Assembly: GCA_036258175.1 (NCBI GenBank)
Contig: DATAEE010000314.1
Span: forward strand, 1-64,000
DNA from: DATAEE01 sp036258175
GTDB taxonomy: Bacteria; Acidobacteriota; Vicinamibacteria; Vicinamibacterales; 2-12-FULL-66-21
DNA length: 64,000 nt
Direction of reading: 5' to 3'
Of this stretch, positions 41,534 to 48,905 are shown piece after piece. A model generated the notes under the pieces. The model searched no databases. It saw only the letters and a list, made by a program, of their open reading frames with translations, and had not been told where the DNA came from. The position numbers and the translations under genes are program-made. How positions within the stretch are numbered: position 1 is the first letter of the stretch; every line of letters begins with the position of its first letter.

Positions 41534-43264
41534 ATGGCCAAGGTAGAAGAAACGAAGGTGCACGCACTCAAAGGAGGTGACGGTCCGGATGGCGAACGGA
41601 TGGATCCCCAAGACTATCAGCGCCTGCTGGAGTTGTACGACAACAGCTTCCGGAACCTCGCCGAAGGCGAGGTGGTGAAAGGTACCGTCCTCAAGGTCAC
41701 CCCATCTGAAGTCATCGTCGACGTCGGGTACAAGTCGGAGGGCATCATCGCAATCGATGAGTTCGTCGACGAAACCGGACAGATCACAGTGCAGCCCGGC
41801 GACACGGTCGACGTGCTGCTCGAGCGGACCGAGGACCGCGACGGCTACGTCGTGCTCTCGCGCGAAAAAGCCGAGAAGATGAAGATCTGGGACGAGGTCG
41901 AGAAGGCCTTCGCGGAGCGGAAGGTCGTCATCGGCCGCGTCATCGAGCGCATCAAGGGCGGGCTGGCGGTGGACATCGGTGTCCGCGCGTTCCTCCCCGG
42001 ATCGCAGATCGACGTGCGTCCCGTGCGGAATCTCGACGCGCTGCGCGGCCAGGAGCTGCGGATGCGCGTCATCAAGGTGAACAAGAAGCGCGGCAACATC
42101 GTGCTGTCGCGCAAGGTTCTCCTCGAGGAAGAGAACGCCGAGAAGAAGAAGCACACGCTCGACACGCTCGCAGAAGGCAAGGTCCTGCGCGGCGTCGTGA
42201 AGAACCTCACCGATTACGGCGCGTTCATCGATCTGGGCGGCATCGACGGGCTGCTGCACATCACTGACATGTCGTGGGGCCGCGTCGGCCATCCGTCCGA
42301 AGTGTTCCAGGTCAATCACGAGATCGACGTCGTCGTACTGAAGTACGACCCGGCGACCGAGCGCGTGTCGCTCGGCCACAAGCAGCTGATTGGCGATCCA
42401 TGGGGCACCGCGAGCGACCGATATCCCGTCGGCACGCGCGTCAGCGGCAAGGTGGTGAGCCTGACCGACTACGGCGCCTTCATCGAGCTCGAGCCGGGCG
42501 TCGAGGGGCTCATTCACGTTTCGGAGATGTCCTGGAGCAAGCGCGTCAAGCATCCCTCGAAGATCCTGAACGTGGGTGATTCGGTCGAGGCGATGGTGCT
42601 CGGCGTGGACTCGACGGCCCGCCGGATTTCACTTGGTCTGAAGCAGATCGAGAGCAACCCGTGGCACGAGCTGGCCGAGCGGTATCCGATCGGCACGACG
42701 ATCACCGGAAAGGTCCGCAATCTCACCGAGTTCGGCGCGTTCGTCGAGGTCGAAGAGGGCATCGACGGCCTCATCCACATCTCCGACATGTCGTGGAGCA
42801 AGCGCGTCAAGCACCCGTCGGAGCTCCTGAAGAAGGGCGACAAGGTCGAGGCGATGGTGCTGAACATCGACGCCGAGAACCAGCGGTTGTCGCTCGGGCT
42901 CAAGCAGCTCCAGACCGACATCTGGGACGACTTCTTCTCCAAGCACAAGGTCGGTGACATCGTCGAAGGGAAGGTCGTGCGCGTGACGAACTTCGGCGCG
43001 TTCGTCGAGCTCGCCGACGGCATCGAAGGGCTCATTCACGTGTCGGAGTTCGACGAGCACCACGGCGAGAAGCTGGATCTGAAGGTGGACTCCTCCTATC
43101 AGATGAAGGTCATCAAGCTGATCCCGTCGGAGCGGAAGATCGGCCTCAGCATCCGGGCGCTGAAGTCTGACGAGTTCCGCGCCGACTGGGAGGCGTACAC
43201 CGAGAGCACGGGACGGCCCGAGGTCACACTCGGGGATCACTTCCGGATGAACCGCGGCGAATAA
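41534..43264 (+). CDS. rpsA: 30S ribosomal protein S1
   Basis: 576 residues with repeated S1 RNA-binding domains. Domain boundaries are visible as VVKGTVLKVTPSEVIVDVGYKSEG, VIGRVIERIKGGLAVDIGVR, LRGVVKNLTDYGAFIDLGGIDGLLHITDMSW, VSGKVVSLTDYGAFIELEPGVEGLIHVSEMSWSKRVKHPSKIL, a similar fifth and a sixth ending SEFDEHHGEKLDL. Six domains fits bacterial S1. It binds mRNA to the ribosome at initiation. It has its own promoter at 41410 and is followed 18 bases on by ihfB. Confidence 0.97.
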   Translation: MAKVEETKVHALKGGDGPDGERMDPQDYQRLLELYDNSFRNLAEGEVVKGTVLKVTPSEVIVDVGYKSEGIIAIDEFVDETGQITVQPGDTVDVLLERTEDRDGYVVLSREKAEKMKIWDEVEKAFAERKVVIGRVIERIKGGLAVDIGVRAFLPGSQIDVRPVRNLDALRGQELRMRVIKVNKKRGNIVLSRKVLLEEENAEKKKHTLDTLAEGKVLRGVVKNLTDYGAFIDLGGIDGLLHITDMSWGRVGHPSEVFQVNHEIDVVVLKYDPATERVSLGHKQLIGDPWGTASDRYPVGTRVSGKVVSLTDYGAFIELEPGVEGLIHVSEMSWSKRVKHPSKILNVGDSVEAMVLGVDSTARRISLGLKQIESNPWHELAERYPIGTTITGKVRNLTEFGAFVEVEEGIDGLIHISDMSWSKRVKHPSELLKKGDKVEAMVLNIDAENQRLSLGLKQLQTDIWDDFFSKHKVGDIVEGKVVRVTNFGAFVELADGIEGLIHVSEFDEHHGEKLDLKVDSSYQMKVIKLIPSERKIGLSIRALKSDEFRADWEAYTESTGRPEVTLGDHFRMNRGE

Positions 43265-43282
43265 CCTTTCCTGGGGGCGCGC

Positions 43283-43642
43283 ATGGGAGCGGCGGCAATG
43301 ACGAAGGCGGAGCTTGTCGAGGAAGTCTCTCGGGTGTCAGATCTGACAAAGAAGCACTCGGAGCTCATCGTCGACACGGTCTTCAAGAGCATCATCGACG
43401 CGCTGCACCGCGGGGAGAAGATCGAGCTCCGCGGCTTCGGCAGCTTCCGGCTCCGGCGGCGCGAGCCGCGGAAGGGCCGCAATCCGAAAACGGGCGATAA
43501 GGTGGACGTGCCGCCGAAGCGGGTGCCGTACTTCAAGCCGGGCAAGGAACTGAAGGAACTGATCAACCGCGAAGGGGAAGCGCCGGCGCCGCCGCCGGCT
43601 CCCCTGGCCGGTATCCCGGATGGTGGTGTGCCGCAATTCTGA
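43283..43642 (+). CDS. ihfB: HU/IHF-family DNA-binding protein
   Basis: 119 residues. Typical HU/IHF start MTKAELVEEVSRVSDLTKKHSELIVDTVFKSIIDALHRGEKIELRGFGSFRLRRREPRKGRNPKTG and VPPKRVPYFKPGKELKELI; the conserved Pro at the DNA-bending arm tip and the GFGSF core are present. The Met at 43283 is followed by the usual MTKAEL; an internal Met is possible. IHF beta or HU; the symbol is taken from the cmk-rpsA-ihfB context. The Pro/Ala tail is short and unusual. Confidence 0.88.
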   Translation: MGAAAMTKAELVEEVSRVSDLTKKHSELIVDTVFKSIIDALHRGEKIELRGFGSFRLRRREPRKGRNPKTGDKVDVPPKRVPYFKPGKELKELINREGEAPAPPPAPLAGIPDGGVPQF

Positions 43643-43776
43643 ACCGCGCGGTTCATGGTTCAGCGTTCAGGGTTCAAGGTGGGTTCTGAGTTCGCGGTTC
43701 GCCAAACCCTGAACCATGAACCCAGAACCTCACCTTGAACCAGACCCTTGCACGCTGAACCGCCCAGTTCATGTTC
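43643..43776. repeat. GGTTCA/TGAACC repeat tract
   Basis: The spacer holds many copies of GGTTCA, GTTCAGG and their complements (TGAACC), e.g. GGTTCATGGTTCAGCGTTCA near 43650 and its complement-like GAACCATGAACCC near 43710. The halves pair as a large imperfect hairpin. Its 3' end runs to the HIT start, so it may serve as terminator of ihfB and promoter spacer. No gene within. Confidence 0.7.
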
Positions 43777-44280
43777 ATGGAACAGCTCTGGTCCCCGTGG
43801 CGCCTCGCGTATGTGACTGGCGACAAGACGGACCCGGCCGGCTGCATCTTCTGTAACGCGCTGGAGCGTGCGGACGCGGAATCGTTGATCGTTTTTCGCG
43901 GGCGCACCTGCTATGTCATCCTCAATCTGTATCCCTACAACAACGGTCACCTGCTGATCGTTCCCAACCGGCATGTTGGGTCGCTGGCGGGAACAGCGCC
44001 GGCGGAGCGTGACGAGCTGATGGCGCTGACCCGCCTCGCGGAGATCGCGCTGACCGAAGGCTACGCGCCGCACGGTTTCAACGTCGGCATCAATCTGGGC
44101 CGCCCGGCCGGCGCGGGCGTGCTCGATCATCTCCACGTGCACGTCGTGCCGCGATGGAACGGCGACACGAACTTCATGCCCGTCATTGGTCAGGTTCGGG
44201 TGCTGCCCGAGGAACTGCCGGTCACCGCGGAGAAGCTCCGGCCGATCTTTCAGCGGCTCGCGGCGTCGGAGCGCTCGTAG
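43777..44280 (+). CDS. HIT-family nucleotide hydrolase/transferase
   Basis: 167 residues starting MEQLWSPWRLAYV. The HIT signature is DHLHVHVVP (HxHxHxx) near residue 125. Other matches: CIFCNALE (zinc-binding Cys pair), YPYNNGHLLIVPNRHVGS and GFNVGINLGRPAGAG, as in AP4A hydrolase or phosphorylase members of the Fhit branch. It acts on nucleoside polyphosphates or adenylated compounds; exact substrate unknown. An ATG at 43771 is also possible. Its 3' end overlaps the next leftward gene by 31 bases. Confidence 0.88.
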   Translation: MEQLWSPWRLAYVTGDKTDPAGCIFCNALERADAESLIVFRGRTCYVILNLYPYNNGHLLIVPNRHVGSLAGTAPAERDELMALTRLAEIALTEGYAPHGFNVGINLGRPAGAGVLDHLHVHVVPRWNGDTNFMPVIGQVRVLPEELPVTAEKLRPIFQRLAASERS

Positions 44281-45599
44281 CGCACGTCGCCGTCGGGCTC
44301 GATGACGGCAATCCATGGCGAGTCCGGCGACAGCCGGCCGCCGAGAATCTCATACACGAACGACGAGCTGCTCGTTGGGGCGATGAAGCTCGCGTCGATG
44401 CGGCGAAGCGTCTGGTGGCGTGCCGCCATCACTCGCGACGCACGGACGATGGCGCGGTACTCCGGCATGCGGTGGATGTAGCCCGACTGCCGCAGTCGCG
44501 GAACCTGCACGGCGATCGCGAGCGCGACGAGCGCCCACGCCGCCGCGTTCCGCGCTCGCGGCGGGCCGAGAGACGTCACGGCCAGTCCAACAGTCAGCAC
44601 CGCCGCCGGCATCAACGAGAAGTAGTAGTACTCATGATACCCGCCCGTCCACATTGCATAGCCGGCCAATCCCACGGCCAGCGAGCCGACTGACATCGCG
44701 ACAGCCGCGGTGTTTCGGCGCTGGCAGATGATCACGACAATCGCGCTCCCTGCCAGCACCGATGCGAGCCAGGGAACCTGCCACGGGCTTCCGTGAATCG
44801 ATGCGAACGCGCGCCCCAGGACGGTGGCGCTCGTAGCGATCCTCGGCGCCTGTTCGCCGCGCGCGATGCTCAGCAGGCTCGCGCCCACCGGTGTCCCGGC
44901 CGTGCCGGGCGGCTGGCGCATCCAGTACACCGCCCACGGAATCTGCATGACCGCCACCACCGATCCAACGACGAGCGCGCGCCGCAGCACGTCGCGCCAC
45001 GCCCGAGCGGCCAGCGGCTGGAGGATCAGATAGAGAAGGACCGTGACAGCGACGAACGTTCCGGGAACGTGCGAGTGGACGGCGGCCCACGCCACCGCGG
45101 CGGTCGCCGCCACCCGCCACAGCGGGCCGTCACCCCACCCGAGAAGGACCAGCGCCGTCGCCGCCTTCGCGAATGAGACCGCCAGCATCGGCGGCCAGAC
45201 CGTCGCTGACAGCGACAGATCGTAAGGCGCGCTTGCGACGATGAGCACGACGGCGACCGCGAGCGGCGTGGATCCAGTCCGGCGTCGCACGCCGAGATAG
45301 AGAAGGACGTCGGCCATCGACGCGACAATGGCCTGTCCGATACCGCCCGCGTGTGGCAGATAGTCGAACCACGGTCCGATGGTGACGCGGATGACCCACA
45401 GCACCCAATAAGGTGTGGGTCCGGGTGGCGCGCCGCCCAGGTGCGTGACCGGGCCGAGGAGTGGCAGCTCCCAGAACGGACCGAGCGCGATTCCCCAATC
45501 GCGTATCTGGTCGTAGTGCATCCAGAAATGCCGCGTGACGCCCCACGTTCGAATGGCCAGCGTGTACACGAAGATGAAGACAGGTACGAGAAACCGCAT
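44250..45599 (-). CDS. Polytopic membrane protein, glycosyltransferase-39/PMT-like
   Basis: 449 residues with about 11 hydrophobic segments. The N-terminal loop (HFWMHYDQIRDWGIALGPFWELP) after the first helix resembles the acidic first loop of PMT/ArnT-type lipid-linked sugar transferases. The C-terminus is soluble (EYRAIVRASRVMAARHQTLRRIDASFI ... EPDGDVRYERS). It would transfer a lipid-linked sugar at the membrane; assigned from topology and weak motif only. Starts at ATG 45599, 24 bases from the acyl-CoA dehydrogenase and divergent from it; its 3' end overlaps the HIT gene. Confidence 0.6.
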   Translation of the reverse strand: MRFLVPVFIFVYTLAIRTWGVTRHFWMHYDQIRDWGIALGPFWELPLLGPVTHLGGAPPGPTPYWVLWVIRVTIGPWFDYLPHAGGIGQAIVASMADVLLYLGVRRRTGSTPLAVAVVLIVASAPYDLSLSATVWPPMLAVSFAKAATALVLLGWGDGPLWRVAATAAVAWAAVHSHVPGTFVAVTVLLYLILQPLAARAWRDVLRRALVVGSVVAVMQIPWAVYWMRQPPGTAGTPVGASLLSIARGEQAPRIATSATVLGRAFASIHGSPWQVPWLASVLAGSAIVVIICQRRNTAAVAMSVGSLAVGLAGYAMWTGGYHEYYYFSLMPAAVLTVGLAVTSLGPPRARNAAAWALVALAIAVQVPRLRQSGYIHRMPEYRAIVRASRVMAARHQTLRRIDASFIAPTSSSSFVYEILGGRLSPDSPWIAVIEPDGDVRYERSDAASR

Positions 45600-45623
45600 T
45601 CCGGATTCCGGCGGAATTCTGCC

Positions 45624-46778
45624 ATGATTACGCCGATGGACTTAGAGTTTTCCTCCGATCACTTGAAGTACCTCGGGCCGATCGCGGCATTCGCGCGCGA
45701 TCGCGTGGCGCCGGCCGCCGCGGCGATCGATGAGGAAGGCCGCTTTCCAACGGAGCTCGTGCGCGAGGCGTTCGCGCTGGGGCTGGCTGGTATCACGATT
45801 CCGAAGGACAACGGCGGATCGGGGCGCGATTACGTCTCGTACGCGATGGTTGTCGAAGCACTGGCCCGCGCGAGCGCGACGCTCGCCGTCATCGTCGCCG
45901 TGCAGAATTCGCTCGTCGCGGAGCCGATTGCGCGCTTCGGGACGGACGCGCAGAAGGAAGCATGGCTGTCACGGCTCGCCAGCGGGCGCGCGATCGGTGC
46001 GTTCGCGCTGTCGGAACCCAATGCGGGAAGCGACGCCGCCAACCAGCAGACCGTCGCGAGGCTGGATGATCACGGCTATGTGCTCAATGGCCGGAAGGTG
46101 TGGGTCGCGAACGCCGAGGCGGCCGACGTCGCGATCGTGTTCGCGGCAACGCAGCCCGGCATCGGCGGGCGCGGCATCAGCGCGTTTCTCGTCCCGATGG
46201 ACGCGGCGGGACTGCGGCGCGTCGCGGCAGCCGACTCGCTCGGCGTGCGGGGTCTGGGTTGTCAGGATGTGGAACTCCGCGACGTCCGCGTCGAGGGGAC
46301 GTCGATGCTGGCCGGTCCGGGGGACGGATTTCGCGTCGCGATGTGGGCGCTCGACGGCGGCCGCGTGGCGATCGCCGCCCAGGCGCTTGGCGTCGGCCAG
46401 GCGGCACTCGACGAGGCACTCGCGCACGCCAAGGCGCGCGAAGCGTTCGGTCAGCCGATCGCCAACTATCAGGCGATCCAGTGGATGCTGGCCGACACGG
46501 CGACGGAGCTCGAAGCGGCGCGCGTGCTGATGCTCAAAGCGGCGGATGCCAAGGATCGGCAGGAGCGGTCGACCTTAGAAGCGGCGATGGCGAAGCTGTA
46601 TGCGTCACAGGCGGCGCATCGCGCCGCCGATAAAGCGATGCAGATCCTGGCCTCGGCCGGGTATCGCCGCGGTTCGACCGTGGAGCGGCTTTTCCGGGAC
46701 GTGCGCGCGACGGAGATCTACCAGGGCACGTCAGAAGTGCAGCGGATGATCATCGCCGAGTCGATACTGACGGGATGA
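45624..46778 (+). CDS. Acyl-CoA dehydrogenase
   Basis: 384 residues from ATG 45624 (MITPMDLEF; Met at 45636 also possible). The acyl-CoA dehydrogenase fold shows AFALSEPNAGSDAANQ (FAD/substrate contact), KVWVANAEAADVAIVF and the C-terminal ATEIYQGTSEVQRMIIAES with Glu at the position of the catalytic base. It oxidises acyl-CoA to enoyl-CoA with electrons to ETF. A second paralogue is at 47712. Branched- versus straight-chain specificity is not decidable. It lies upstream of a creatininase-like gene transcribed towards it. Confidence 0.9.
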   Translation: MITPMDLEFSSDHLKYLGPIAAFARDRVAPAAAAIDEEGRFPTELVREAFALGLAGITIPKDNGGSGRDYVSYAMVVEALARASATLAVIVAVQNSLVAEPIARFGTDAQKEAWLSRLASGRAIGAFALSEPNAGSDAANQQTVARLDDHGYVLNGRKVWVANAEAADVAIVFAATQPGIGGRGISAFLVPMDAAGLRRVAAADSLGVRGLGCQDVELRDVRVEGTSMLAGPGDGFRVAMWALDGGRVAIAAQALGVGQAALDEALAHAKAREAFGQPIANYQAIQWMLADTATELEAARVLMLKAADAKDRQERSTLEAAMAKLYASQAAHRAADKAMQILASAGYRRGSTVERLFRDVRATEIYQGTSEVQRMIIAESILTG

Positions 46779-46781
46779 CCT

Positions 46782-47633
46782 TCAGCCTTCGGACTTCGTA
46801 CTCCGCACTTGAGCAAGCCTCTCTTTGATCGCCTTCACCGTACTCTCCGCCCGATAGTCGACGATCTTCTTCCCCCACTCAATCGCCTTATCGGCCGGCG
46901 CGATCGGCACGCCGTTGATCGACGCCTTGCCCGCGGCAATTCGCTCCTGCAGGCGCACGGACGCAGGGTCGACGACCATCATCTCGGCGGTGATTTGGAA
47001 GTCGTCGTGATGTCCCTCGTTCGTCTGCTTCACGCCCTGCGACTCGAGCCACTTCTGCACGCCTGGATAGTCGTAGTACTCCGGGATGAAAAGCACGCGC
47101 ATCTTGCCGTCGGTCCACGCGGCGTTGAGCGTGGACGCCACTTCCTTCATGCCATCCTGGTTGCCGCCGCTGTCGCCGATGAAGACGATGTTCGTGAACC
47201 CGTGGACGCGCAGGCTCGAGGCCATGTCGGTCAGCAGGCGTTTGTACGTGTCGTCGGTGAGCGTGATGGTTCCCGGAAAGCGCATGTGCCCGCTTGGCGG
47301 TTCGATGTTGCCTTCCGGCACGAACGCGACGATCGGGGCGACCAGCGCGTTGCCGAGCTTGCGCGCGATTGCCTCGGTCGTCGCACGCAGGACGATCTGA
47401 TGCTTGTCGAGCGCCAGATACGGACCGTTCTGCTCGATCCCGCCCGTGGCGACGATGATCGTCGTCTTGCCGGCTCGCATCGCGTCCCGCACTTCGAGCC
47501 AGGTCAGCTCCTCGATGAACACCGAGTCGCGCGCGGCGATGGGCCGCGGCATGTTCGGGTCGGGGTTAGCGGCGGACGGTTTCGATTGAGGTGTCTGGAG
47601 GAGGACCAGCGTGGCGAGAAAGGCGGTTAACAT
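46782..47633 (-). CDS. Secreted creatininase-family protein with altered metal-site motifs
   Basis: 283 residues from ATG 47633 (MLTAFLATLVLLQTPQSKPS), a signal peptide. The creatininase fold is clear: TTIIVATGGIEQNGPYLALDKHQ, FVPEGNIEPPSGHMRFPGTITL, and GFTNIVFIGDSGGNQDG. In classical members the first motif is EQHG and the other NGHGGN; here they read EQNG and GDSGGN, so His positions that hold metals are replaced. Whether it is a hydrolase is uncertain. A terminator-like hairpin sits upstream, followed by an acyl-CoA dehydrogenase gene on the same strand. Confidence 0.8.
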   Translation of the reverse strand: MLTAFLATLVLLQTPQSKPSAANPDPNMPRPIAARDSVFIEELTWLEVRDAMRAGKTTIIVATGGIEQNGPYLALDKHQIVLRATTEAIARKLGNALVAPIVAFVPEGNIEPPSGHMRFPGTITLTDDTYKRLLTDMASSLRVHGFTNIVFIGDSGGNQDGMKEVASTLNAAWTDGKMRVLFIPEYYDYPGVQKWLESQGVKQTNEGHHDDFQITAEMMVVDPASVRLQERIAAGKASINGVPIAPADKAIEWGKKIVDYRAESTVKAIKERLAQVRSTKSEG

Positions 47634-47663
47634 GACAAGCTCTCCCAATGCTGATTGCTGAAT

Positions 47664-47696
47664 GTGGATTGCTGAACTCAGCACTCAGCAATCCAC
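47664..47696. terminator. Perfect 12-bp hairpin between acyl-CoA dehydrogenase and creatininase-like genes
   Basis: GTGGATTGCTGA (47664-47675) and TCAGCAATCCAC (47685-47696) form a 12-bp perfect stem with a 9-base loop ACTCAGCAC, within a run of related TGATTGCTGA words. It lies after the stop of the leftward acyl-CoA dehydrogenase gene (47712) and before the start of the next leftward gene (47633). No T-run; a terminator role is likely. Confidence 0.65.
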
Positions 47697-47711
47697 AATC
47701 AGAAATGGGCA

Positions 47712-48878
47712 TTAGCCCAGTATCTGCTTCGCGATTGTCTGCAGCTGCAGGTTCGACGTGCCTTCGTAGATCTGACCGATCTTCTGGTCGCGGTAAAGCT
47801 TTTCGACCGGGTACTCCTTCACGAACCCGTTACCGCCGAAGAGGTTCACGGCCAGCGACGTAATCCTTTCCGCGACCTCCGACGAGTGGATCTTGCAAAT
47901 CGCCGCCTCGGTCAGAAACGGCCTCCCGGCGTCGCGGAGGCGTGCCGCGTTATAGACCGTCAGCTTCGCGGTCTCCAGCTCGACGGCCGCCCGGGCGAGC
48001 TGGAACTGGACGCCCTGGAATTCAGCGATCGGCTTGCCGAACTGCTTCCGTTCTTTCGTATAGCGGATCGTGTGCTCGAGCGCCCCTTTTGCGAGGCCGA
48101 TCATTTGCGCGCCGATGCCGATGCGGCCCTCGTTGAGCGTCTCGATCGCCACCTTGTAACCCTTGCCCGGCTCGCCGAGTACGTTGGCGGCGGGCACCTT
48201 GCACTCCTCGAGGATGAGCTCGCACGTGCTGCTCGCGCGGATGCCGAGCTTGTCTTCCTTTTTTCCGACCGTGAATCCCGCGTAGCCCCGCTCGACCAGG
48301 AACGCTGAAATGCCCCGGTAGCCCGCTTCGGGATTGATGTTGGCGAAGACGATGAAGAGATCGGCCTCGTTGCCGTTGGTGATCCAGAGCTTGCGGCCCG
48401 TGAGGGTATATCCGTCAGGTGTCGCGACGGCACGGGTCGTGAGCGCAAAGGCGTCGCTCCCCGATCCCGCTTCCGAGAGGGCGTAAGCCCCAACCATTTT
48501 CGTCGCCAGTTTTGGCAGATACCGCCGCTTGACCTCCTCGCTGCCCCAGCGCAGCAGCGCGTTGATGACTAGTGTGTTCTGCACGTCGACGAGCACACCG
48601 ATGGAGGGATCGACGCGCGACAGCTCCTCGACCGCTATGACGGCGTGGAAGAAACGTCCGCCGGCGCCGCCGTATGACTCGGGCACTTCGATCCCCATGA
48701 CGCCGAGGTCGAAAAGGGCATCGACGAGCGTTCGCGGGATCTTCGCGTGCTCGTCCATTTCACGGACCAGGGGGCGGATTTGCGCGTCGGCGAACTCGCG
48801 AACGCTATCCTGCAGGATGGCCTCATCCTCGGTGAGCTGAGTTAGCGGTGGAACGGTTTCTGCTTGCTGCTGAGTCAC
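47712..48878 (-). CDS. Acyl-CoA dehydrogenase, short/branched-chain type
   Basis: 388 residues. Family motifs: AYALSEAGSGSDAFALTTRA, KLWITNGNEADLFIVFANINPE, and the C-terminal RDQKIGQIYEGTSNLQLQTIAKQILG, close to short/branched-chain enzymes; catalytic Glu is in IYEGTSN. It oxidises acyl-CoA with FAD and passes electrons to ETF. Divergent from the VWFA gene (27 bases between start codons). The start at 48878 (MTQQQAETVPP) may be further in. Two different acyl-CoA dehydrogenases lie within 2 kb. Confidence 0.9.
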   Translation of the reverse strand: MTQQQAETVPPLTQLTEDEAILQDSVREFADAQIRPLVREMDEHAKIPRTLVDALFDLGVMGIEVPESYGGAGGRFFHAVIAVEELSRVDPSIGVLVDVQNTLVINALLRWGSEEVKRRYLPKLATKMVGAYALSEAGSGSDAFALTTRAVATPDGYTLTGRKLWITNGNEADLFIVFANINPEAGYRGISAFLVERGYAGFTVGKKEDKLGIRASSTCELILEECKVPAANVLGEPGKGYKVAIETLNEGRIGIGAQMIGLAKGALEHTIRYTKERKQFGKPIAEFQGVQFQLARAAVELETAKLTVYNAARLRDAGRPFLTEAAICKIHSSEVAERITSLAVNLFGGNGFVKEYPVEKLYRDQKIGQIYEGTSNLQLQTIAKQILG

Positions 48879-48905
48879 GGACTGAATGTTATCATCGAGC
48901 GTCTA

